From: Aptenodytes patagonicus
Lineage: Eukaryota; Chordata; Aves; Sphenisciformes; Spheniscidae
Reading direction: 5' to 3'
DNA: 64,000 nt
Assembly: GCF_965638725.1 (NCBI RefSeq)
Contig: NC_134961.1
Location: 434,001 to 498,000 of the forward strand
The notes beneath the pieces were generated by a model. It did not search any database. It saw only the letters and a list, made by a program, of their open reading frames with translations, and was not told the origin of the DNA. This document shows, piece after piece, positions 1-10,600 of the stretch (positions are counted from its first letter, which is position 1; each line of letters opens with the position of its first letter). Position numbers and translations under genes: made by a program.

Positions 1-71
1 GTGAGGGCAGGGGCTGGATCCCCGCGGCCCTGGGGTGGTCCCCGCCGGCGCTGATCCCGCTCTGCCCACAG
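1..71 (+). other. RGS11: RGS11 last intron
   Basis: The window opens with gtgagg, a good splice donor, and positions 70-71 are the AG of a tgcccacag acceptor. The first 71 bases therefore read as one complete short GC-rich intron, or the end of one, just before the last coding exon. The upstream RGS11 exons are outside the window. Confidence 0.7.
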
Positions 72-198
72 GGTCTTCCCCTTCATGCGCAAGCAGCGGC
101 ACTCCAGCCCCAGCCCGGCCCTGCTCCTGCCCGCGGGCGACACCGAGGAGAGGAGCAGGGGCCCTGCGGCTGACCCCGTCCCCGAGGAGGAGAGCTGA
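72..198 (+). CDS. RGS11: RGS11, last coding exon (partial gene)
   Basis: This exon encodes the last 42 residues of an R7-family regulator of G-protein signalling. After the acceptor at 70-71 the frame reads VFPFMRKQRHSSPSP and runs to TGA at 196-198. The FMR..RHSSPSP core resembles the segment just after the RGS domain in RGS9 and RGS11, and the tail is acidic (PEEES). R7 RGS proteins accelerate GTP hydrolysis by Gi/o alpha subunits as partners of Gbeta5. RGS11 does this in retinal ON-bipolar dendrites. The paralogue choice rests on synteny: in human RGS11 is the convergent neighbour of FAM234A, as here. The RGS, GGL and DEP domains lie left of the window. RGS9 is the alternative but less likely. 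Confidence 0.85.
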
Positions 199-500
199 GG
201 GCACCAGCCCCCCGCCGACGTGGGAGCCCCCTGGCCCAGCACCCTCTGGCTCGGCCGCAGCCCCCCGCCCAGCACTCCCCGGCCCCGCCGCAGGACCCTG
301 CCGGCAGTAGCACTGAAGGAGAGAAGCCATACGCTCCCCCAGGCCAGGCTGGCCCCGCTGCAGCCCCCGCTCACGTCCCCACACCCTCCTCTCCCTCGGG
401 GAGCCCACACCCAGCCGGCCTGGTGCAGGGCCACCCCCTCCTTCTGCCCCATCTGGGCACAAGCCGTGGAGACAATAAAGCCCCTGTGGGGAAATGCCGC
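199..500 (+). other. RGS11: RGS11 3' UTR
   Basis: This is a C-rich 3' untranslated region of about 300 bases from the TGA at 196-198 to just past the poly(A) signal. Confidence 0.75.
474..479 (+). terminator. RGS11 poly(A) signal AATAAA
   Basis: A canonical AATAAA lies 276 bases after the stop codon and is followed by a GT-rich stretch (gtggtttttgg, about 508-518) suited to the downstream cleavage element. Confidence 0.8.
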
Positions 501-979
501 GGCTCCCGTGGTTTTTGGGGAGGGGTCATCAGGGAGGTGGCTGCGGGGTGGGGGGTGCACATGGTGGTGACCACCCCTCCCAGCTGGACTTGTGTCCCCC
601 TGGGCTGGCAGCAACCTCTGCCCTTGCCTGCAGCAACAACAAGGGTGCAGACCCCAGGCAGGGGGGGGTCTGCCCCCCAGGCACTTGTGCCCATGGCACA
701 GCCGCCACCCACGGCTCTGCTTGCTCCGAGGGGCAAAAATAGACCCTGTTGGCAGCCCCAGCTGCCCTCCTGGCACGGCCAAGCTGGCACTCGGGGCACT
801 CAGCCCCCTGCAGCCACCGGTGCACCCACATACAGCCCCCGGGGAGGACAAAAAGGCCTTTCGAGCAGGGCCAGAGGTGCCTCCAGCCAGCAAACCCAGG
901 CTGCAAGGGCCCGCGGGCTGGCAGTGGCACGCAGGGAGCAGAGCTGGCAGCTGAGCCACTCTCCCTGCCCACAGCCCGT

Positions 980-1076
980 TAATCTGAGCAGAGGCCAAGG
1001 ATCTGGTGGCAGGATTATTCTCTTCCCCAGAGCAAAGCCCCAGCTGCAGGGGATTAACGCTGGCAGTTATATAAAG
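980..1076 (+). promoter_or_regulatory. Orphan TATA promoter with three K50-homeodomain sites
   Basis: TATATAAAG at 1068-1076 is a strong TATA box. Three TAATCY/GGATTA motifs precede it: TAATCT at 980-985, GGATTA at 1012-1017 and GGATTA at 1051-1056. GGATTA/TAATCC is the site bound by OTX2/CRX-type homeodomains, which drive retinal genes. The arrangement predicts a plus-strand start near 1100. No known gene starts here. It could be a downstream regulatory element of the neighbouring RGS11, a promoter for an unannotated transcript, or chance. Confidence 0.4.
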
Positions 1077-1221
1077 GAGAGGGGGGCTGGTGCCCGCCAG
1101 CGCTCAGCCTCGGACCCCAGCCCACCCCGCATGCACCCAGGGACCCGCACAGCGGAGCAGGCTGGGGACGTCCCCAGCCCGTGAACGACTAAGTGGTCCC
1201 AGCCCACACCCCAGCCAACAA

Positions 1222-1419
1222 ATGGCGTGGATGCTTGGGATGCTTGGGACCGCGGCATCCTTCCCTGCCGCAGAGCTCAGGACCCCCGGCACAGAGCAGG
1301 GGGTACTTCTCAGCTCAGTGCTGGGGCAGACAGAGGGGCCTCGGGGCAGGGGAAGCTGCAGGAGCCCCGGTCACAGGATGGAGCTTTGGACCTCGGCACC
1401 GGCAGCCACCGGGCAGTGA
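1222..1419 (+). CDS. Candidate small ORF downstream of the orphan TATA box
   Basis: An ATG at 1222 in a strong Kozak context (acaaATGG, A at -3 and G at +4) opens a 65-codon frame about 120 bases below the predicted start. It begins MAWMLGMLGTAASFPA, which looks like a short signal peptide, and then becomes low-complexity and proline/glycine rich. One upstream ATG at 1131 opens a short uORF that ends at 1184. I do not recognise the product. GC-driven chance is a serious alternative. Confidence 0.15.
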   Translation: MAWMLGMLGTAASFPAAELRTPGTEQGVLLSSVLGQTEGPRGRGSCRSPGHRMELWTSAPAATGQ

Positions 1420-1839
1420 CAGATGGTCCCACGCTCCGGGAGACACCGCCTGCCACGCGGCTCCCTCCGTCTTGATCCAAATCCAAGCCCTGGCATGAGA
1501 TTTTCATGCTGATGGACCGCAGCAGGAATCCGGGGTGTAAAACGAGGTCACGGAGCCCCAGGCGGGGGGCAGAGATGGGCTGGCCCAGTTTGGTTATCTA
1601 ACTCCAGCCTCCCTCCGCACGCTCCCTTCTCCCGGTCCATCACCTGCCTGCAGCGGGACAGGGCAGCCGGCAGCACCTTGGGGCAGAGCCGCAGCCAGCT
1701 CAGCCATCAAAGCATCGCCAGGACACCTGGACCCCTCTCAGAAAGGGGGGGTTCTGCCTTCGGGAAGTCACACAAAGGGCTGCCAAAAAATCCCGGAGTC
1801 TTGCATAACCTCAGCTGCAACAACAAAAGCAGGGCACCA

Positions 1840-4686
1840 TTTACAAACAATGCAAAAGAGGATTTATTGAAACCATTCCGGTTAGACCAAGTCCTGTAGG
1901 GCACAATTTGCAATAAGTTAAAGAACCAAACCAAACAGTCTTAGTGTTAAAAAACACACTAATACATAACACAGTGATATATGCCATCATCACCCATCTG
2001 AGTTATTGAATCAAGGCACAAAGTCATTCATTAAATACTGCAGAAAAAAAACAATTACACAGGGAAATAAGCTGGGAAAAGGACTGGTTTTGTTAAGAAG
2101 GTGCTGGTTTGGCACTGATGCGTTTAACCGAGCTGCCACAGGGAAATCTGCGTTTCCAAAGTATCTGGAAACATTAATGGACAACTTAAAGCCAGAAAAG
2201 CCTCCCAAAGCTGAAAACCCAGCTCTCCTGAAGGAACATTCAGCGTGCCTATGGGAAAGGTCAGGTCTGGGTTGGGATCAGAGGAGGGAGAGAGCTGAGA
2301 CACTGTGATTGCAGTGAGAATACGGCCCGGGCACCTTGTTCCCTGCCAGGGGAATTTCACTGGGATACAATCCGCATCCAACACACAGATCGGACTAGCA
2401 CGCAAGCCTGGGGCTCCCACTGCCCGGCTCCCGCAGCCACGCTCCCGGCTCTGCCCCAGCCGGCGGAAGGGCAGCCTGAACCTAGCCCTCACAACCCCGG
2501 TTCTGCAGCGCTGGCGCAGCCCGTGATCCCTGCAACGCTGGCGCAGGCTGCTAAGCTTCAGGTCTTTATCGTGCTGAGCAGAGAGGTGACTTAAGCTAGG
2601 GGACACAGCAGTGGAGTCTCCCTGCACCCCCAGAAATCAGCCTGGAAAGAGAGGAACAGAGGGGGAAACCCACCATTTTGAGTCCAGGGTGTTTTGGGGG
2701 TTGCGGAGTGCTCTCCTGGGAGCATCCCCGGCTGCCTGAACAGCCCAGAGGCCCCAGGACTGGGCTCTGCCAGCAGCGCAGCTCTGCAGAGGCCAGCAGC
2801 ACTCATCCTACACGGCTCCCTTGACTGCCTGAGCTACAGGTCACGGGGCAGAGGGAGCCAGGGCACCCTTTAGGCAACTACCGGGCCAGCTGGAAGCAGG
2901 AGGTAAGCACCCAGGCGGACTACTGATGCTGCAGCTCATTTTGCTGCAAGACGGGGAGAGCTGAAGCTGTGGGCATGAGCCTGGGTGACACCAGCTGCCG
3001 GAGCCAGGAGCTGCCCTGCAGCAGGTTCAAGCTCAGCAGTTGCCACAAGAGAAGAACCGATGCTCGACCCTACACAACCTGGCTTGTTTCTCACCCTACA
3101 GTATTTCTACACGCACCCCAATCTGAGACTAGGCAAGGGAGGGAGGCAATGGCCAAACCCCCTCCGGCACCACAAAACTTGAGAGAGGTTATTTTTAGGG
3201 TGTGTGTTTTCTGTCCACCTTCCTCTCTCCAGTCAGATGGACGCCCAGCAGCATACGGACAGGGCTCGTGTCTCAGTGCAGCTGGTGTGGGGACTGCAGC
3301 TTTCAGGACCAAGCAGCCGATTCAAACTGTTTTCCAGGCTTTGCACCTCATTTCTAGAGTCCGCGCTGCCGCCCACCAAGGAACGGGTCAGAGCATACAC
3401 GCCACGCTACAGAAGCCTCCAGGGGAGACATCATCTTCACGCAGCAACCTGTCCCATTCCCTCGGGCTACCAGGCTGGACAGAGAGAACAGCACCTGAAG
3501 ATCCTCACCCAGCATCACTTCAATTCCGAGGGCAGCGAGGGAGCAGAGAGCTCTCTCTGGAGCTGTGCTGCAGAGACAGCTTGCGTTGTTTCCCCGAGCG
3601 GCTCATGCCTGTCCTACAGCCTGCCCACCTCCTGGCAGAGGGGACAGTGCTCGGAAAAGGCTCCTCAGCAGCTGCAAGACTGAAAGAGCATTTGCAGGAG
3701 AACTGGCATTGCCACTCGGGTACAGGGCTCCCCAGAGCAGCAAGCCCAGCTCCCAAGCAAGGTCAAAGTGCAATTCTACTCTGAAAAAATGTCCTAGATC
3801 CCCTGGCACCTCAAAACCAGTAGGAGAGGTGATGTCCGTACTGGCAGGCACCAGCCAGCCTGGACTCAGGGTGGTTTTTGTATCACCTATAATCATATTA
3901 GGGACAGGGAGGAATGTTGATGCATAAATCAGGGGGGACACCAGCTCCCTTTCTGTGTCACCAACACTGCACAGCCTGGCTGGAAAGGAAGCAACAGAGG
4001 AGACAAACACAGGTAGGCTCGTGACTGCAGAGCGGGGCACATGAGGCTGTTCTTAGGAGAAAAGGCCATTTTCTAAGTAGAACGACACTTTAACCTGCGC
4101 TCTGCTGGCCCGGGTGACACCTAGCCACATCATCAGCCGCGGCTGGGGTCTATCACTACACACACCCCACGGCTACCGAAACAGGGGCACAAATCCAGGA
4201 GCGGGTGATTGCAAATCAACCTGCAGCCAAGCACCTCTCCCACAGGCAGGAGAGCTGACTCAGAAAGGAAATCTACCACCACACATCGAAACTCCACTTC
4301 TCACACATGCACCCAAGAAATAATCAACTCCGGCATCCCCAGCAAGCATGTGTTTCCCTCCAGACACAGGCTGAGTCAGCACAGTTCTGCGGGCACAGAA
4401 GGATCGAGGGGAAAGCCCTCTTCCCCGAGCTGACAACACTTCAGTGGTGGCCAAGCACTGAAGTCCCATCAGCTCTGAGGACAGATGCACTGGCAGCTGC
4501 CCCCACAGCCTGGGCATCCCCAGACACTGGGGGTGCTTCCCCGCCAGCCACGCTTTGGTTTGCAGATCGAGAAAGGCAGCTTCCCATTTGAATTCATGAT
4601 CTGGGTTTGCTAAGAGCACGGCTGCAGAGGAGAGGCAGCTTGGAGACGCCTGGGCCAGGGCAGCCTCTCCCCCTCCCTCGGCAAGC
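1840..4686 (-). other. FAM234A: FAM234A 3' UTR
   Basis: About 2.8 kb lie between the FAM234A stop (4687-4689) and the first good minus-strand poly(A) hexamer. I see no splice-bounded coding exon and no closer hexamer, so this is read as one long 3' UTR. Confidence 0.65.
1863..1868 (-). terminator. FAM234A poly(A) signal (AATAAA on minus strand)
   Basis: TTTATT on the plus strand is AATAAA for the minus-strand transcript. The two convergent genes end about 1.4 kb apart and do not overlap, unlike the human FAM234A/RGS11 pair as I recall it. Confidence 0.65.
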
Positions 4687-7600
4687 TCACACTCGGCTGT
4701 GGAATCGCATCCTGTAGAGACGGTCCCGGACGTACTGCTCGCTGTCCACCGCCACCTGGCTCAGCCAGATCACCCTGCTCTCGGAGACATCCTCCTTCAG
4801 CTTACGCTTCATTAGAGACACCGACCCTGGCTCCTCGCTGGGTTGAGGCCCCCTCAACAGCACGTAGCAGGCATGACGGCTCCGCTCGAACAGCGTGGCT
4901 GTAACGCAGAGCAGAGGGAAAAACCCAGCCTAAGGTCTCTGTGTTCAGACTGGCCACCAGACCCAACACCGTGCACCCACAGAGTCCAGGAGGTACCAGA
5001 AGGCCAGTGTCCTCCTGCACCTCCTCGCTGGAGGGCTGGAAGGAGAGGACTTACCATTGAATGCAATTATTTGGTCTGTGCTATTGCGGAGCTCCAACAG
5101 GACATTAGTGTAGGAAGGATGGAAAAGATACAGCTTCTGGAGAGGAGCTCTGGATCTCTGCAACCAACAGGACACCAACAGGTCGCGGACCCACACGTTA
5201 TCCCAGAGACAATGCCAGCACCAGGCTCAGCTATTACTCATGCTCGACAGAATACATCCAGTCAGATACTTGTCCGTGTCTGCCCAACTCATCCTGTCTG
5301 ATGCCACTAGTACTAGTGCTGGGATTTTGCTTACTGCTTGGTGCTCTCCTCCCCACCACCTCCCCAAGCTTCCTGGAAATAGCAGGCCTGTCTGCTACAG
5401 GGAGGAAACAGATTTTTGCCTTAGGGCTGGTAGCGTTAGTGAGGAAAGCACAGGAAGCTCACCTGGTGCTCGGGCATCCTCCAAGACACAACCTGTCACT
5501 AACGCTGCCAGCCACTGCCCCAGAGGGCTCTGTTACGCAGCTGAGCTGTCCATCGAGGCTGCCAGAGACTGCCTTGGCGCAGAGAGAGGATATTCACGTG
5601 GCCGTGGGAGATCACTGCGTGCAGTACTGCCGCGGGAGGCTCCAGGCCAAACAGCAGCAACTTCAGAGGTACCAAGCCAGCAGCCTCTCACCTCACCTAC
5701 GGTACCACACCAAGGCAGGGCTCTGGGCAATCCAGTGACTTTGTTCACAGAGCCACTAAGTCCCTTTTCTCTACGTAGCCAGGCTGAGGACAACAAAAGC
5801 TGTTGGTGCCACCACCAGCTGCCAGGAGGGACACTGCTACGGACATCGTGAGGACCCAGTATAGACCAGATCACACGCAGAGGTCTGCGTGCTTCTAGCA
5901 GACGAGACTGGTCAGCGACCCCACACCCAGTGCAGGAGGCTGCAGCGTTAGTGGCACAGACAGATGAGAACGTGAACGCTGGGAAAAGGGGGCAGCTCCA
6001 CCCAATTCTGGCCCAAAGTCTGGAGAACAGCAACCATTCAGCAGCACTACCCACCGTTTCGTTTCCTGCCGCCTGGTATTCACCCCAGATGAGGAAGGCG
6101 GACCGGTGATCAGCAGTAGAAAGTGTGGCTGGCCCAGGGCTCTCCGCTCTTGAGTTCAGCTTCAGGTCCCACTGGACTGCTCCAGATCCACTCTCAACAA
6201 TCATAACCTAGCAGGGAAGAAAGAAAAGGAACTCATACCAAAGAGCTCTAACAAGCCATGAGAGAGAAGTCAAGTCAGCTGTCTTTATCCCACACTGTCT
6301 ATAGGAACAAGTATCTGACACACGGGAAGATGAGGAAACACTTGAAGCTGAGCATCACAGAGCTGCGAGACCTGGGATGGGCCACATTAACGTCACAAGT
6401 TTTGCAGCTATTTCAAGGGGTTCAAAGCTCTGCCATTGAAGCCTCCTGCTGAGAAGAGAATTAAAGTGCCTGAGCTGGCTTCAATAACCCGTTGAAAGAA
6501 ATCTTTTCCCAGCCTGAAGCTTCCTAAAATCAGCCAGAGGGAACACATCCCACCAGCTGCCCTTGACTCAATGCCTGCTTGAGCTGAGACACGCAGAGAA
6601 AAGGGAAGTTAAAAGGAAGAGCGTTCAAACCTTCTTTCTGTTGGGTCCAATTTCACTCTCAAGGATAATGCCAAGAACGTCAGGTTTGTAGTAACCGAGC
6701 AGCGGCTCTCTAAGGGAGAAAAAGAGAACGGACAGATCATAACACACCCTGATGGCATGGGCATGCCTTGTTCTTTCAGAGCAGCCTCTATCCTCCCAGC
6801 AACTCCCCTGGTAAGAGACTCGACTGCCACGTTAGGTTAGCCTGGTACCGCTCCCAGCTCTGAGCCCAGTCCTAAGACAGCCATGTCGCAGCAGGCACAG
6901 AATGAAGAACCAAAGCTTTGGGCTCCTCCGTTTTGAAGCGGCACCTGACATTTGCTAGCACAGGACACACAATACAATGAGCATGATCCAGATATGACCA
7001 CAGAGCAGGCTTTTGTTTCAAATGAATTAAAAAAAATAGCATGAAAAAAAAAAAATAGCTGCTGCGGGGAGCCTGGAAATGCCTCATCCAAGCCACATTG
7101 GTAACGCTACCTCACAACATGGGACACGTTGAGGGTCCACAAGGTCTGAAGATTTTGTGCATTGATCAGCGTAGCCATCTCCGAGTTCACAACCAAGATG
7201 TTCTCCCGTGATCGCCCAGGAATTTTTGCCAGGTAACGAAAGTCTCCAGAGCTGAACAAGGACAGAAAAATGATTATGCTTTCTAGACTGTGGATGGTTT
7301 TATTGTGGGGGTTTGGTTTTTACCCTGCACAGTAAACGCAAATAGGAAACCCCAGCTTGCTTTCCCCTTCCTGTGAAACCCTGATCAGGCCATCAACACC
7401 AGCCCTCTCCCCAAGCTTTGGATGTGCTCCTAGTCCAAAAACCACGTAGCCAGGAAAGAACAAAGCCACAACAGGCCATCCTGTCAGGAACACCGGTGCC
7501 CTCCACTCCACCAGCAACCAAGACATAATCTCACACCTGAGAAGGGATAAGCGGTGCATGGTGCGGTCAATGTTCTTCTCCCACTGAGGATCTTGCTCAA

Positions 7601-10600
7601 AGCTGGGAAGCTTAATTTCCATCCCAGTTGCCGCACTGTAGAGATCTTTCAGGGAATATGCATAGAGAGAGTTTTCTGGGGAAAAAAAGCCAGAATGAGG
7701 GAGGTAAGTTATCCTGCTCTTGCTCTGAATTCTATGATTTTCCAGATCTGGCAGATCAACTATACTTTTAGGACTTGCATCATAGAGTTGTAGTGGTATT
7801 TTGAGACTCAAGCCTGCTTTTGAATGCTTTTAACATCTTATCTGTTCATAATCCAAGTGTTCCACAGTAATCATTTGCTATAAATGACTACTTAAACCTT
7901 CTCTTCTCAACATGTTTCATATAAAATTACTACAGTACGTAAAAAACCTTAGTTTAAGCAAAGCCCCCCCCTTCTCTTGGCCTTGAATAGCTCTTTCGCG
8001 AGGTGAAAGCACGACACAGCTTTTAAGAATGCAAAACAGTCTTTCAGACAACTGTTTAGTAATCCTGATTTCACAGTTACGATCACCCTTTCAGACTGAA
8101 TTCACGAACAGAACTGTACTTGTATAGAAAAGGAAGTAGGAGGAGGAGTCCAGGTTCAGCCTGATATAGCGAGCTTTCCCGTCCACGTTCAGGCTTCCAG
8201 TGGAGCCGATCTGTTTGCCATTTTTTCCTGAATGGATGAAGGTCTTAATCTACACAGGGAAGGGATTAAAAAAAAAAAAAACAACAAAAGGTTAAAGCTG
8301 CATCGCACTGTTACTGCTCCAACTCGAGTGTTTTCCAAAGCTTCTGAGCAGCTGGTACTGAACAGCAGCTGCATGGGAACACCATAGGCTCGGATGAAAA
8401 GTCTCTCCCTGGTTTTGGAGGTGTGGGCACGAGTTAGATGATTCCTCTGCTGTGAATAATTTTGCAAGTTTGAAAACCACTTCCAGCACAGCCACTTGCC
8501 CCGAGATTTTACTACCTCCGCCAAACAGCAAGCCCCAGCTCTGCTAAGGACAGCGAAGATCGATTCAAGCCTGCTGAGCAGTGACAACGATGGAGAGGAC
8601 CTAAAGGCAGAAACAAAGCAGCATATGGACACAGGGGAAACTTGGCTTCACATGCAGCTCTGCTAAATATTTTAAGTGCCCTAATCTACTCCTCCTAAGG
8701 CTGACATGAGTCCAAGGGGATGAAAGAACTGACAGGTTTCTTTATATTCTTTGTGCAGGGTAACAATCCACTAAAAACATTTCACCCAAGAGAATAAAGG
8801 CTAAAACCAGGATCAGATTCAAATGTCTAGGCGACAGTCATGGTCTGGGGAGAGCAGTGCACGCTAGGGAAAAGAGAAACATCAGACCGAGAGAAACAGC
8901 ATCCACCAGAGATGCTGAGTCAGGCAGGAACCCTTCCCTCTTCCTTGAGAGGGAGAGACTGGGAAAGAGAAGGAAATCTGCTGCTCTCAGAGTGAATCTG
9001 GAGAGTCTGGCAGGTGAATAAGGGATAGAGTTTGCTGGGGAGAATGAAGAACACAGCTGGAGAGGGAGAGCAACGCATCCACCAGCTGTTCCCAGCCTCC
9101 CGCACTGGGAGGAGACACATACCAGCTCTTGTAGATCAGCTTCACCTTTACTCACAAGCACTGGTTCAGCAGCTGCCCCGGGACAGTAACAGCCAAAGGT
9201 ATTCATACAGCGAGTGAGAATACGCACCACCTTACTCACTGCATTGCTTAATACCTCTACGTGCTGCTACAGGTGATGTATCCTGAAAAACGTCGTATTT
9301 TCCCGGATGTATTTGTGCTGAAGCTTGCAGCAGGTAGGGGTCAATAAGACACTCAGAAAAAGCTGCCATTTAAACCCCCTGCACACAGACCCTTCCCCAC
9401 AGACTGCTCAAAGCTCTGCCATTTCAGGAAACAGCAGTATAATGTAACGTTCAACTTCAGCCCTTGCTAGCAACAAAGCTAATTTACTTAAGTTCTGAAT
9501 CTCCCTTGTGACAGGAGTGCCTTTTTCCAAGCTGCAGAGCTCCACTCAAGCTCCCTACATCTTGCGTGATTTCTCAAAAAAGAATGCACTTTTACTTAAG
9601 TTGACAGAGTGCTTGCCAAGTCCGGAGGGAGGAAGGGATTTCATACCAAGATAGCTAGAGAAGTTAAATGGAAAACAAATCAAAAGGCAGTCTTGCAGAA
9701 CAGAGGCTACATTCAAACATTTCTTGGCCGTCTAAGAATTTAAAAAAAAAAAAAAAAAGTCTTGAGATAACTGGGATAGCAAAAGCAAGGAGGAAAGAAA
9801 ACAGAAGAGAAACGTAGGAGTCGGAGAGGATAGAATTTCTGATGACTCTGGCAACAACAATGTCTCAGACAGCAAAACCCTATTTACTTATGGAGCGCTG
9901 TGGTATGAGGACACGGGGCTCCTACTCCTCCCATCAGACTTGCAGGGAACCGTAACTTTTTTATGCTTTAAACAGGACAGATTGCGCATGCAGATGATGC
10001 TGTACCACTCAATCATGGATGCAGATGTTTTAGTATAAAAACACTTTTAGCTACATGACTTTCCCCCTCTAAGAAATGGGAAAAGCAATATCGGAACAGA
10101 GATAACACAACTAGCAGCTATTTCACTAAATGAACCCAAATCAGAATTAACCAGCGCAGTGACACTAGGAAGAGAGCCGTGCAAAGCAGACCACAGGCAG
10201 AGATACGAAAGGTATCAGAAAAGGGCAGTGGTGGTACAAAAGTGCTGGCTGTCAGCTGTGCTTTGATCTAAGAGCCAAAACCTGTCAGGGTTTGTTCACT
10301 TCCACTGCTCTGAGCAGAGTCCCAGAAAGCTTGCAAGCTCGTCTCGCCTAGGCTCACTCCACACACAGCCCAGGAGCACGCAGCGAGGAGTGCAGACTGA
10401 AAAGGGGGAGGGAGTCCCGCTGGCTTTTTTCTTTTTGGTTTTTTTAACCCACAAAACACTTGCATTGATTCGGGAGCACATCTCTGCAGGGTGGGAAAGA
10501 ACCTACCCCAAACCCACAGATATCAGAGGCCTCTGGACACTTCCTCTTAGACTACAAAATCAAAATAAATAGCATTCCTGCCATCCCCTGTGGTCCGGCC

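Larger units (their letters stand above)
500..1840. other. Intergenic region between convergent RGS11 and FAM234A
   Basis: This is 1.3 kb between two converging 3' ends. Apart from the TATA promoter candidate at 980-1076 and a weak small ORF at 1222-1419, I see no gene. Longer open frames here are a by-product of high GC content. Confidence 0.7.

Noticed and set aside
7727-7737. ATTCTATGATT, resembling a CR1 LINE tail
   Set aside because: Only one copy of the octamer is present and the upstream sequence does not resemble a CR1 3' end.
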